A program made the position numbers and the translations under genes. The notes under the pieces are model-generated. The model searched no databases, was not told the DNA's origin, and saw only the letters and a list, made by a program, of their open reading frames with translations. A DNA stretch of 64,000 bases from Methylocella silvestris (GTDB lineage Bacteria; Pseudomonadota; Alphaproteobacteria; Rhizobiales; Beijerinckiaceae): positions 1 to 64,000 of the forward strand of contig NZ_PDZR01000003.1 in NCBI RefSeq assembly GCF_002891535.1, read 5' to 3'. Shown one piece after another: positions 16,632 through 25,112 of the stretch (the stretch's first letter is position 1; each line of letters opens with the position of its first letter).

Positions 16632-16868
16632 TCAGGCGCGGCCCTGGGCCATCGCGTCCGCGAGATCGCGATAAAAATCTTCGTCGGACGGGGCTTCGCC
16701 CTCATCCTTCGCGCCGTGGAATCGCGCGAAGCCGCGCGCGACGGCCTCGAATTCCGCAAGCGTCATGTCGTCGATTTGTCGGGGGCTGAATCCTGCGGCG
16801 CCGCCGAACTCATAGAAGGGGCTGAGGTCTCCGGGACGCCGCTCTGATCCGTCCCGTCCGGTTTTTTT
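16632..16868 (-). CDS. Frameshift extension of the tail assembly chaperone (gpT-like)
   Basis: After the slippery run at 16862-16868, the -1 frame continues for about 78 codons (segment LSPFYEFGGAAGFSPRQIDD, then MTLAEFEAVARGFARF) to a stop at 16632. It has no good start of its own upstream of the overlap. It forms the C-terminal part of a fusion protein with 16763-17188, as in lambda gpG-gpGT. The FYEFGGAAGFSPRQIDDMTL block is a conserved domain of such chaperones in alphaproteobacterial phages. Confidence 0.82.
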   Translation of the reverse strand, partial: KKTGRDGSERRPGDLSPFYEFGGAAGFSPRQIDDMTLAEFEAVARGFARFHGAKDEGEAPSDEDFYRDLADAMAQGRA

Positions 16869-17188
16869 GGGCGCACGCCCTCGAACATGGCTTTGATGAT
16901 GGCCAGCGCGAGATCGAAATAGTCGTTGACCGGCCGCGCATCGATCGAAAAGCGAACGATCGCCTCGGCCTCCGGCTCGGGCGTCCCGCCGCCGATCAGG
17001 CCGAGCCGGATCGTCTCGCGAAGATCGTCGACCCTGAATTCGAGCATCGCCATGCGCCGCCAGATCGCGCCGATCCCCGCATTGCAAAGCCGCTCTAGCT
17101 CGCGCATCTCGCCGAGCCGGAGCTGGAAGCGATAATCGCGACCGCCGAGCGTGCGATAGACCGCCGTCGAGAGCGCCTCCTCACTCAT
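16763..17188 (-). CDS. Tail assembly chaperone, GTA-family type (gpG-like)
   Basis: 141 residues. The ATG at 17188 overlaps the tail tube stop as ATGA, fixing the start. Residues 5-100 (YRTLGGRDYRFQLRLGEMRE; ERLCNAGIGAIWRRM) match the gene transfer agent family protein found between tail tube and tape measure genes. Near residue 107 it carries CCA AAA AAA, a site for -1 frameshifting into 16632-16868; the zero-frame tail after that (DGTDQSGVPETSAPS) is low-complexity. Confidence 0.85.
   Translation of the reverse strand: MSEEALSTAVYRTLGGRDYRFQLRLGEMRELERLCNAGIGAIWRRMAMLEFRVDDLRETIRLGLIGGGTPEPEAEAIVRFSIDARPVNDYFDLALAIIKAMFEGVRPKKPDGTDQSGVPETSAPSMSSAAPQDSAPDKSTT
16862..16868 (-). promoter_or_regulatory. 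Programmed -1 ribosomal frameshift site, A AAA AAA
   Basis: A run of seven adenines on the minus strand, in phase as CCA AAA AAA CCG, fits the X XXY YYZ slippery rule. A -1 slip joins the zero-frame chaperone to the downstream open frame without a stop. Tail chaperones of long-tailed phages use exactly this device. Confidence 0.82.
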
Positions 17189-17634
17189 GGATTGGCCGTC
17201 CATGTCGGATAGTCGCCCTGGCCGCGCAGCGTGCCGGAAAAGGTCACGAGGCCGTTCTCGTTGCTCTCGACCTTGAGCGTCTCGGGATAGGCCTGCCCCT
17301 GCCAATTTCCGCCGCCCTGCGCGCCGGAAAGGTTGATCCCGAGTTGATAGTTGTTCTTCTGGATCTGGACCTGATCCTGATAGAGCGATTGGAAGCGCGA
17401 CGCATCCGCCTTGCCGGAAAAGCTGATCGACCAGTTTTTGCTTTTCGGCGTCGAGACGCGAACCGGCAACGCGCTGATCGAATCGCAGTCCTGCAGCTCC
17501 GCGTCGTCGAAATTATTGGTCATGTCGAGACCGCGCGTCGTCACGGTGCAAAGGAAAATGAAGTTTTCCGGCGAAGCGCCGTCGCCGCGCGCCAGCGTAT
17601 ATTTATATCCGGGGATCAGACTGGGGACAGCCAT
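17185..17634 (-). CDS. Major tail tube protein
   Basis: 149 residues, compact beta-rich (MAVPSLIPGYKYTLARGDGA; GLDMTNNFDDAELQDCDS; VRVSTPKSKNWSISFSGKAD). The SKNWSISFSGKAD and LVTFSGTLRGQG blocks fit siphophage and GTA tail tube proteins. Its position just before the chaperone and after the tail terminator supports this. It forms the hexameric rings of the tail. Confidence 0.83.
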   Translation of the reverse strand: MAVPSLIPGYKYTLARGDGASPENFIFLCTVTTRGLDMTNNFDDAELQDCDSISALPVRVSTPKSKNWSISFSGKADASRFQSLYQDQVQIQKNNYQLGINLSGAQGGGNWQGQAYPETLKVESNENGLVTFSGTLRGQGDYPTWTANP

Positions 17635-17644
17635 GGCTCAAACC

Positions 17645-18085
17645 TCACTGGAAAGGCGTGTTGCGGTAGATCGTGCATGTAAAATCGCAATAGGCGAGCC
17701 GCGGGCTCAAAGGATCGATGACGTCGCCGCTCTCGACGGCGCGCAAGGCCGACGCCATGGTGAAACCATTGGCGAGCGTCAGCGTCTTTTGATCCAGCGC
17801 CGCGTCGACGGCGTCGGCGAGGGCCCACACCGACTGCCGATCGAAATCCGTCGTCGCGCAATAGATCCGGACACGCGGCGCCCAGGCGCGGAGACATTCG
17901 TCTTCGCTGCGCGGCGCCGAGACCGGTCCGATATAGATCCACGGCGCCAGCGCATCGTCCGGCATGCCGCGCTTGTCGCCCGGCACGACGTCAAAAACCT
18001 TGGCGCCGACGATCGCCGCGACGCCGGCGTCGGCCTTCAACGCCGCGCGCAGGGCGATGACAAATTCCCCGATCGCGCTGCTCAT
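17645..18085 (-). CDS. Tail terminator (DUF3168 family)
   Basis: 146 residues, with the alpha/beta pattern of DUF3168: LRAALKADAGVAAIVGAKVFD, APWIYIGPVSA, WALADAVDAAL, then CDFTCTIYR. It caps the tail tube and joins it to the connector. It overlaps the HK97 gp10-like gene by 4 bp. Confidence 0.83.
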   Translation of the reverse strand: MSSAIGEFVIALRAALKADAGVAAIVGAKVFDVVPGDKRGMPDDALAPWIYIGPVSAPRSEDECLRAWAPRVRIYCATTDFDRQSVWALADAVDAALDQKTLTLANGFTMASALRAVESGDVIDPLSPRLAYCDFTCTIYRNTPFQ

Positions 18086-18627
18086 TGCCAGCCGTCTTCC
18101 TGCGCCGATTGCGCAATGACGTCATCCATGGCGAGGCCGCGCTTTTGCAGGGCTTCCTCCGCGGAATTGAAGAAAAACGGCTGCGGCTCTACCTGCGTCT
18201 GGCCCTTCGTTGGCCGCGCGCGCGGCGCGCCGGCGCCGGAAAAGAAGGCGTCATCGGCGACAGCGGGAGCGGCGGCGCGGCGGGCGGCGGTCAGATGACC
18301 GAATTCGACGAAGCGCGCATAGTCGGCCCCCGGCTTTCCGCTGGCCTTCTCATGCACAGCCGAGGCGCGGAACTCGAAACCCTCATCCGTGACTTCGCCT
18401 GTGATGCCGTTGAGCAGGAGGCCCGTATCGACCGGGACGCGCGACCGCGCGAGGCTCACCATATCATCGAGCGCGTCATGATCGACCTTGGCTGATTTGG
18501 CGGCCATCTTTCGCGCGATCTTGGCGAGCGCCTGCACAACATCGGGCCAGCCGACGACGCCGGTTTTTTCATAGCTGTGATAAAGGCCATAGCCTTGCCA
18601 GGCGATGGTGAAAATCGGCAAGCTCAT
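18082..18627 (-). CDS. HK97 gp10-family head-tail joining protein
   Basis: 181 residues. Characteristic elements are LARSRVPVDTGLLLNGI and YARFVEFGH, the hallmark of HK97 gp10-like neck/tail completion proteins. The N-terminal segment (YGLYHSYEKTGVVGW) is longer than usual. It lies in the expected place between head closure and tail terminator genes. Confidence 0.82.
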   Translation of the reverse strand: MSLPIFTIAWQGYGLYHSYEKTGVVGWPDVVQALAKIARKMAAKSAKVDHDALDDMVSLARSRVPVDTGLLLNGITGEVTDEGFEFRASAVHEKASGKPGADYARFVEFGHLTAARRAAAPAVADDAFFSGAGAPRARPTKGQTQVEPQPFFFNSAEEALQKRGLAMDDVIAQSAQEDGWQ

Positions 18628-18628
18628 C

Positions 18629-18952
18629 TCAGTTTCCGATGCTTAGGCCGCAGGCGATTTCGATGTATCCGCCGCGACGTTCGGGCAGGCCGACGCTGCG
18701 GATGGCGTAATTGCGCCCGCCGATGTTGAGGCGATCTTCCGAGGTGATGGCGAGCGTCTGCGCCGTGATCGACACGCGCACAACAATGTCGATCTGATCT
18801 TCCGGCAGCCCCGCCTCGACCAGCTCTCGCCCTGTCGTCTGGCGCAGCGAGCCCATCAGTGTCTGCGCCTTGGCGAAAGCGCCGCGCACGGAATTGGCGT
18901 CGGTCGATCGCCGCATCACGTCGATCAGGACCGGGTTCGGGCCGTAGCGCAT
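18629..18952 (-). CDS. Head-tail adaptor / head closure protein
   Basis: 107 residues, small beta-barrel-type protein (VRVSITAQTLAITSEDRLNI; IGGRNYAIRSVGLPERRGGY). The ...I-GG-NYAIRSVG... pattern is typical of head closure proteins of siphophages. One-base overlap with the upstream connector gene. Confidence 0.73.
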   Translation of the reverse strand: MRYGPNPVLIDVMRRSTDANSVRGAFAKAQTLMGSLRQTTGRELVEAGLPEDQIDIVVRVSITAQTLAITSEDRLNIGGRNYAIRSVGLPERRGGYIEIACGLSIGN

Positions 18953-19584
18953 CAGAAGTTCGGCGTGCGGTTGGACGACAGGATGCGCTCGACGGCCGGA
19001 TTGACGCCAGCATTGCCGGGGTTCATGGCGTCGCGATTTTCATAACCGTCTTGCGTCAGCAATAAGATGACGCGGATAATCTGCGCCGGCACGTCCGACG
19101 CCGCGCCATAGCCGGTCGTAAACGTGACGCGCCAGGCCGCATCGTCGACATCGGCGGTCGGCCATGTCGCGCCCGCCGCCGGCTTGACGCTCATGCGCGA
19201 GCGAGCAAGCCAGCGCCAGGCGTAGAGCGTCGGGCTAAGCGTCTGCCAGGAGCCGGAAACGAGGGCCTGCACCGATGGCGCGACATTCTGGATCGGTCCG
19301 CCCTCGATCGTGAAGCCGCCGCAGCTGTCGAGCCCGGAGGCCGTCATGGTCCATTGCTGCGTCAGCAGCCCGCGGCCGAGGACATCCTCGACCTCCTGCG
19401 TCGCGGCGGCGAGATAGAGCGCGATGGTCGCGTCCTCGGCCGTGTAGGCGTCGGCCGAGGCCGCGTCATAGCAGCCGCCGGCGCGCAGATGCAGCTTGGC
19501 GAGCTGCAGCGTGACGGGCGATCCCGCGCGCGCCGCCGGCGGCAGATAGGCGACGACCCTGCGGCGCTGCGGAAAGATGATCAT
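18952..19584 (-). CDS. Head-tail connector (gp6-like)
   Basis: 210 residues. It contains the helical N-terminal half of gp6/gp15-type connectors (LQLAKLHLRAGGCY; TIALYLAAATQEVEDVLGR) and the C-terminal beta/helix block GYGAASDVPAQIIRVILLL. It sits under the portal and is encoded between head and tail genes. Four bases overlap with the SGNH gene's stop. Confidence 0.83.
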   Translation of the reverse strand: MIIFPQRRRVVAYLPPAARAGSPVTLQLAKLHLRAGGCYDAASADAYTAEDATIALYLAAATQEVEDVLGRGLLTQQWTMTASGLDSCGGFTIEGGPIQNVAPSVQALVSGSWQTLSPTLYAWRWLARSRMSVKPAAGATWPTADVDDAAWRVTFTTGYGAASDVPAQIIRVILLLTQDGYENRDAMNPGNAGVNPAVERILSSNRTPNF

Positions 19585-21062
19585 CGGCCGGCGATCGCCG
19601 ACCCGATGGCCGCCGCGTAGCGCAGGCCAAGATATTGATGGCCGATCGTCGGCGGATGCGCGCCGGAATTATCCCAGTAATAGTCCCGGTTGCCGTCGCC
19701 GATCGGCGCGGCCGAATTGCCGGTTCCGGTGATCCACGGCCCGTTGGGGTCGGTGATGATCGGGATGAAAATGATATTCGGATCATTCAGGCTGGCGATA
19801 TAGGCGGCCTGCGCCGTCTCCCACGTGACGGCCGTCGCGACTGCGGAGCTCATCAGCACGCCGGTGACGAAAATGGGAATGGTCGCGGAATAGGCCCGCG
19901 CCTGCGCGATGCAGGACGCAAGACCCGGCTGGGCAAGACTAAAAGCGGACGCCTGGTCATTGACGCCGGCGGCCAGCGAAATCACATCTGGATTATAGTT
20001 GACCACATCGAACATATGCTCCTGCAACCGGTAATTGACGCCGCCGTTGTTGGCGTAATAGCCGGTGCCGCCGATGCCCGCCGCGCGATAATCGGATATG
20101 CCGAGATAATCGGCCATGACTTCGCTATAGCCGTCGCCGACCACGACGCCATTGCCGGAGGATTGCGTCAGACTGTCGCCCATCTGGATCCAGCGCAAAT
20201 TGTCTCTGGACGGCGGCGCCCAGATCGTCTCGGTCGGTCCGACCCACGCGCCATAGAACGTCGTGGCGGTGATCATCTCGATCTCGATCTGTCGCACTTC
20301 CCGGCCGCCCACAGCGGTAAGGTCAACGAGCGAGTAGGACGGTGTCGTTCCGGACGGGGCGTAGGCCGCCAGGGAGACGTAGCGGCCGTTCACGATCAGC
20401 CGGTAGGTGCCGGTAACGCCGAGTACGAATTTCGGCGAGTCGGTCATGAATTTCACGCGGGGCGCGAGCGCCTGCAATGGCGGATTATTGCCGGCGTTGC
20501 CATTGCCCGTCGACCAGGTCGTGGCTGAAGGCAGGTTGAGATAGACGCTGGCGTTGATGTGGGGCCAGCCGCCGGCGCAATAATAGACCGGATTGGCGTT
20601 TCCGCCGACGATGGCGGCAAAGAGCTTGCTATAGCCTGCCGCCACAACAGCGGCCTGATTGGCGAAGAGGCTCGCCGTGGTCGTCACGGTCGGCGGGTTT
20701 GTCATGAGCTGCGGCAGGCCCGTCGCCGGGTCGATGAAATGAGGATTGGCGGCGCCCGTCGCCGCGCGATCGGCGAGCCGGCGCAGCGTTCCATAGATAT
20801 CCGCCGAGCCGCCCGACGACGGCTCCGCATAGATTTCCGTAAGCGTGCTCGACGCCGCAATCGCATAGATGCTGGCCGACGCCCGCAACGTCAGGACGTC
20901 GCCCGCCGGCGCATAATCGCCCGTGCTTGTGCCGGAAGTAATGCTGGCGTCCGGAGGCGCGCTCGCCGCCAGCACGCGCGCAGGCCCGCCGATGGCGCGG
21001 ATGTTGAGCGGCCCGCGGCCGAGGCTGACCCAGCTCTGCGGGTTGAGGACGTGGATCGCCAT
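19581..21062 (-). CDS. SGNH/GDSL-family hydrolase in the head-tail module
   Basis: 493 residues. Residues 1-40 look like a short virion-attachment segment; about 120-280 are a beta-rich domain; the C-terminal 210 residues are an SGNH hydrolase: block I MGDSLTQ (Ser297), block II GIGGTGY (Gly331), block III AAGVND (Asn368), block V SGAHPPTIGH (His469; the usual Asp three before it is Ser, an Asp is at 464). It may deacetylate a surface polysaccharide or lipid. Its location between coat-module and connector genes, and not beside fibres, is unusual. Virion location is inferred. Confidence 0.85.
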   Translation of the reverse strand: MAIHVLNPQSWVSLGRGPLNIRAIGGPARVLAASAPPDASITSGTSTGDYAPAGDVLTLRASASIYAIAASSTLTEIYAEPSSGGSADIYGTLRRLADRAATGAANPHFIDPATGLPQLMTNPPTVTTTASLFANQAAVVAAGYSKLFAAIVGGNANPVYYCAGGWPHINASVYLNLPSATTWSTGNGNAGNNPPLQALAPRVKFMTDSPKFVLGVTGTYRLIVNGRYVSLAAYAPSGTTPSYSLVDLTAVGGREVRQIEIEMITATTFYGAWVGPTETIWAPPSRDNLRWIQMGDSLTQSSGNGVVVGDGYSEVMADYLGISDYRAAGIGGTGYYANNGGVNYRLQEHMFDVVNYNPDVISLAAGVNDQASAFSLAQPGLASCIAQARAYSATIPIFVTGVLMSSAVATAVTWETAQAAYIASLNDPNIIFIPIITDPNGPWITGTGNSAAPIGDGNRDYYWDNSGAHPPTIGHQYLGLRYAAAIGSAIAGR

Positions 21063-21072
21063 GGACCGCCCC

Positions 21073-21612
21073 TTATTGTTGCGCGGCCGCCGGGGCCGCA
21101 GTCGTCGTCGTGGCGGCGGGCGTGGCGGCAGCCTTCAGCGTCTCGATCTGCGCCAGCGCGTCGGCGAGCTGCTTGCCGAGCTCGTCGGCCTGCGTCTTGA
21201 AGTCGTCGCGCTCCTTGCTGACGGCGGCGAGATCGGTTGCGGTTTTCACCGCCGCATCGGAAGCTGCCTTCTGTGCGGCGGACAGGGCCGCCTGCGCATC
21301 ATCGGCGGCTTTCTTTGTCAGCACCTTGTCCGCGATGGCGCCGGCCTTCTCAGCCTTCGCATTTGCAAGCTGGCCTTCGAGATCCGACTTGGCCTTGGCG
21401 AGGCCGTCGCGGGCGCCGGTTGCGTCCGCGAGCTGCGCCGTCAGCGTCTCGATTTGAGCCGCCGCCACCTCGCCGTCCGGCGCGGGCGTGGAGAGGCCTG
21501 CCTCCTGCCACGCTTGCGCAATGGCCTCGTCGAGATCGATGATGTCGCCGGGCGCGTAGGAATAATTGTCGCCGGCGATCGACGAAATGATTTTGACTTT
21601 GACTGTGGCCAC
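21073..21612 (-). CDS. Coiled-coil protein next to the major capsid gene
   Basis: 179 residues. N-terminal ~45 residues form a small beta domain (VKIISSIAGDNYSYAPGDII) as in phage head-associated proteins; then a long alanine-rich coiled coil (residues 50-160) and an Ala/Thr tail. It may be a head fibre or decoration protein. It is directly downstream of the capsid gene. Confidence 0.72.
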   Translation of the reverse strand: MATVKVKIISSIAGDNYSYAPGDIIDLDEAIAQAWQEAGLSTPAPDGEVAAAQIETLTAQLADATGARDGLAKAKSDLEGQLANAKAEKAGAIADKVLTKKAADDAQAALSAAQKAASDAAVKTATDLAAVSKERDDFKTQADELGKQLADALAQIETLKAAATPAATTTTAAPAAAQQ

Positions 21613-21645
21613 TCCGGCCTCCCTTCAATTTGGAGAGTTGGCCGA

Positions 21646-22914
21646 TCAGGTCGCCGAATTGGCGAGATAGGCCAGCGACGCATTGGAGGCGTCGATGAGG
21701 CGGCCGTCCGCGCGCGCCCAGCCCAAAAATCCGATCTGGCCCTTTGAGGTGTAGGCGCTGTCCGTGAAGCGCAGGATCTGCACTTCCATGACGTCGCGGA
21801 TCATATATTTCGAGAAATCGCCGAACAGGACCGGCTTGGCGTTGGCCGCCATGTTCGGCATGTCCTGATTGATGACGAGGCGCTTGCCGTTGAGCGTGTC
21901 GAACCCGCCGTCGCCCGCGAAGGCCTCGACCGTCGACTGCGGCAGCCAAAGGGGACGATTGGAGGTGTCCTTGAGCTTCTTGACCGCCTTGAAGGTCGAA
22001 TCATTCATCATGTAGGAGCAGTTCGGCGAGACGCGGTAGGCGGGATCGACGGCGTGATAGAGGTCCATCAGCCCGTCGAAGGTGATCGACGTCGTGTTGC
22101 CGGCGGCGAGCGTCACGCCCAACGCCGCCGCCGTCAACGCGCCCTGCGGCTGGCTCGTCCCGGTGCCGATCGTGAAATAAGTATTCTGGCCGCGGGCGAT
22201 GCGGATTGCGATGGCGCCGAGGACGAAGGACTCGACGTCGACCGAACTGTCCTGCAGCACCTCGAACGAGACCGGGATGATCTTGCTCGAAAATTTATAG
22301 GCGTTGATGGTGACCTGGCCGAAGGTGGCGTCGCCCGTCGACGCCGCGACATTCTCGGCGACCAGCTCGCCGGCGTTGGCGGTTTCATCCGTCGTCGCCC
22401 AGGCGATCGGATAGCCGCCCGAGGTCGCCATGATCGTCGCCACATCGCGCATGCCGCCGAAATATTTGAGCTTCTGCAAAAGGTTCGGCATGAGGATGGT
22501 CGGGACGAGATAGCCGCCCGCCGTATTGGTTCCTTCGGCGATGTTGCGGATGCCGCGGCCATTGGCGTCGGCCGGCAGCACCAGGGCGCGCTCTTCCGGC
22601 GACAACACGCTCGGGCCGTTGCGGAGGAGCTTGACGAAGGCCTTGCGCGCCGCGACGATCTGATGCGCGTTTTCATCGGTCGAGCGGCCGTTCTCATCGC
22701 CAAGATTATGGGCGCGCTCTTCGAGATCGTCGGACATGGCGACGCTGCGCTCGATGCGGCTGATCTGGCCGTCGAGGACAGTCACCTCGGCATAAAGCCC
22801 ATCGACCTCGATTTCGACTTCCTTCGTATATTTCGTCACCGCGGGATCGAGAAGGTTACGGATTTTTTTGGCAATGGCGGCGCGGGCTTCCCGCAAGGCC
22901 TGTAGGGATTTCAT
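21646..22914 (-). CDS. HK97-fold major capsid protein
   Basis: 422 residues. The N-terminal ~110 residues are a helical, charged delta domain serving as scaffold; the mature shell part starts around LPADANGRGIRNIAEGTNTA and contains the HK97-fold blocks GGYLVPTILMPNLLQKLKYF, SFEVLQDSSVDVESFVLG, IARGQNTYFTIGTG and FGDFSKYMIRDVMEVQ. The protease gene lies upstream in the same operon, as expected for cleavage of the delta domain. Confidence 0.93.
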   Translation of the reverse strand: MKSLQALREARAAIAKKIRNLLDPAVTKYTKEVEIEVDGLYAEVTVLDGQISRIERSVAMSDDLEERAHNLGDENGRSTDENAHQIVAARKAFVKLLRNGPSVLSPEERALVLPADANGRGIRNIAEGTNTAGGYLVPTILMPNLLQKLKYFGGMRDVATIMATSGGYPIAWATTDETANAGELVAENVAASTGDATFGQVTINAYKFSSKIIPVSFEVLQDSSVDVESFVLGAIAIRIARGQNTYFTIGTGTSQPQGALTAAALGVTLAAGNTTSITFDGLMDLYHAVDPAYRVSPNCSYMMNDSTFKAVKKLKDTSNRPLWLPQSTVEAFAGDGGFDTLNGKRLVINQDMPNMAANAKPVLFGDFSKYMIRDVMEVQILRFTDSAYTSKGQIGFLGWARADGRLIDASNASLAYLANSAT

Positions 22915-22938
22915 GATGCTTTCCTTCCGGGGTTAAAA

Positions 22939-23715
22939 TCAGAGCGCCGCGTAAAGGCGCAGACGTTGCTCATGCCGCACGCGGGCGGCCTCAAGTTCGG
23001 CGAAGGCTTTTGCCTCATCGCTCGCGCGCTCGGCATAGGCTTTGGGCGCGTTGGCATAGGCGGAAAGATCAAAGGCGCGAGCCTGCGCCGCCGCCTTGGC
23101 GGGCTTCGGCATCAGCGAGGTCGCGAAGCCGCGCGCCACGGCGTCATTGGCCTCAAGCCAGGTCTCGTCATCCATCATCTTGGCGATGGTCAGATCGTCG
23201 AGGCCGGTTCGCGCCGAATAATCATTGCGGATCGAGGCCGTGACCTGATCGAGCAGCTGCGCCGTCGCGCGCATCTCGCGCGCATCGCCGATGGCGAGGC
23301 CCCAGGCGTTGTGAATCATCACGAAGGCGCCGGGCGCGATCTGGATTTCATCGCCCGCCAGCATCAGGAAAGACGCCGCCGAGGCCGCGAGGCCGTCGAC
23401 ATAGGCTGTTACTTGCGCCGGGTGTTGATCGAGCGCGGTCTTGATCGCCCGCGCCTCGAATACGTCGCCGCCGGGGCTGTTGATGCGAAGGTTGATGCGG
23501 CTTGCCTTGATCGCCGCGATGGCCTTGACCGCATCCGCGGCCTCGACGCCGCCATAGCCGATCGCGTCATAGACATAAATCGTCGCCGCGCCGTCGATAT
23601 CCGGCGCGCCGGGTTGATCGCGGTCGCCGTCCTGATCCGGGTCGTAATCGACGACGCGCAGGCCGGCGCCGCGCCCGCGATTGGCGTTGAGAAGATTGAG
23701 CAGCGCGCGGGTCAT
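22939..23715 (-). CDS. ClpP-like prohead maturation protease
   Basis: 258 residues. ClpP fold with the catalytic Ser in GLAASAASFLMLAG, the His in MIHNAWG and a plausible Asp in MMDDETWLEA. N-terminal NSPGGDVFEA is the glycine-rich oxyanion loop. It removes scaffolding from the capsid. It overlaps the portal stop by 4 bp. Confidence 0.92.
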   Translation of the reverse strand: MTRALLNLLNANRGRGAGLRVVDYDPDQDGDRDQPGAPDIDGAATIYVYDAIGYGGVEAADAVKAIAAIKASRINLRINSPGGDVFEARAIKTALDQHPAQVTAYVDGLAASAASFLMLAGDEIQIAPGAFVMIHNAWGLAIGDAREMRATAQLLDQVTASIRNDYSARTGLDDLTIAKMMDDETWLEANDAVARGFATSLMPKPAKAAAQARAFDLSAYANAPKAYAERASDEAKAFAELEAARVRHEQRLRLYAAL

Positions 23716-25112
23716 GGGGTTCCTTTCGGCGCGGGCGCCGGTTTCGGTTCGGTCTCAGCGGACGGCGACGGCTTCGGCTCGGGCGCGTCGACGCTCGGAT
23801 CGGCGTTGCCGCCGGCGTCAGGCTGTGTCGCGGTCGGGCTCGACGGCCATGTGATCAGCCGGTCGGCGTTCGGGTCTTTCGAGCGGCCGAGGTTCATTTT
23901 CTGGCGCACCTCATTCGCCGTCATCGAGCCAGGGCCTTGCGCGCCGCCCATGGCGATCTGAAAGGCTTCCATGCGGCTCTTGAGATCGCCGCGGACGAAG
24001 CCTTCGCGGTCGAATTCGGCGACCTTGGTCGACTGGCGAACGAGCTTGTAATTGACCTCATCCTCGATCGCCTTCAGATGCTGCCCAAGCGTGAAATCGA
24101 CGAAGCTTTGCGTCAGCTCCTCGAGCCCTTTGCCGAAGCTGGTGGCCTTGTCGCTCATGTTGAGCATATGGTCCGGCACGCCCATGATGCGGCCGATGTC
24201 GGAGACGCCGATCTTGCGGGCGTCGATCAGCTGCGCGTCTGCCGCATTGATCGGCGAGACGGGCACATATTCGCCGCCATCATTCAGGATGGCCGGCCCG
24301 AGAAACCGGTTGCGGCCGCCGAAGCGCGCCATCCACGTCTGCCGGATTTCGTCGGCCTGATCCTTGCCGTGTTTGAATGACGCTGGATATTTGAGATAGC
24401 CGTCCGGCGACGAACCATTGTCGAAATAGGCTTTGGCGAAAGCGTCGGCGCTGATCGCGATGCCGACGCTCATCGCATAGGCTGTCAGCGGCGACATCGC
24501 CCGAAACAATTGCCAAACCGGCGAGCCAGGGATGTGCAGAACGTCGTCGCTATGCGCCAGCACATATTGTCCGCTGTCGCGCGTCAGCCCGTAGATCTGG
24601 ACCGGCTCGCCGTCGATCGAATCGAGCCGGATCGCCGTGCGCAGCCAGGGGATATATTCGAGCGCGATCGGCGTTCCGTCGCGCTTGCGCTGAATCCAGA
24701 CGATGCCATTGCCGTGGCGCAGCATGTCGGCGACGACGGAGCGCCAGAGCATCGTCGTGCTGTAGCGATCGTTCGGCCGCACCGAGATCAGCCGCGCCGC
24801 CGGAGAGGCGATATCGCGCTCGCGATGCCCGTCGTCAGGATTGACGCGGAAGGTGTTGAAATCCAGCATCGCGATCGAGCCGGCGATCAGCGAAATGCAG
24901 CGGTAAAACGCGCCATGCGCCATCGCCGATTCCGGCGAAATGCCGGGCTGTTGCTTGCCGAACAGAATGTCCCAGGCGTTCGGATCGCCGATCGGCACCG
25001 TCGCAGTCGCGGCCATCACCGGCGCCCGCATCGCCTCGAACTCGCGCGTGCTGAGCTGGCGCGGCGCGGCCAAAGCCGGGCGCTGTTTTTTCCGGGCGCC
25101 AAAACCAAACAC
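23712..25112 (-). CDS. HK97-family portal protein
   Basis: 466 residues. Recognised by the order AHGAFYRCISLIAGSIAML, IVWIQRKRDGTPIALEYIP, DDVLHIPG, GSSPDGYLKYP, RFLGPAILNDGGEYVPVSPI and FTLGQHLKAIEDEVNYKLV, all typical of phage_portal family proteins. The C-terminal 45 residues are proline-rich. It forms the dodecameric DNA gate of the head. Confidence 0.93.
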   Translation of the reverse strand: MFGFGARKKQRPALAAPRQLSTREFEAMRAPVMAATATVPIGDPNAWDILFGKQQPGISPESAMAHGAFYRCISLIAGSIAMLDFNTFRVNPDDGHRERDIASPAARLISVRPNDRYSTTMLWRSVVADMLRHGNGIVWIQRKRDGTPIALEYIPWLRTAIRLDSIDGEPVQIYGLTRDSGQYVLAHSDDVLHIPGSPVWQLFRAMSPLTAYAMSVGIAISADAFAKAYFDNGSSPDGYLKYPASFKHGKDQADEIRQTWMARFGGRNRFLGPAILNDGGEYVPVSPINAADAQLIDARKIGVSDIGRIMGVPDHMLNMSDKATSFGKGLEELTQSFVDFTLGQHLKAIEDEVNYKLVRQSTKVAEFDREGFVRGDLKSRMEAFQIAMGGAQGPGSMTANEVRQKMNLGRSKDPNADRLITWPSSPTATQPDAGGNADPSVDAPEPKPSPSAETEPKPAPAPKGTP

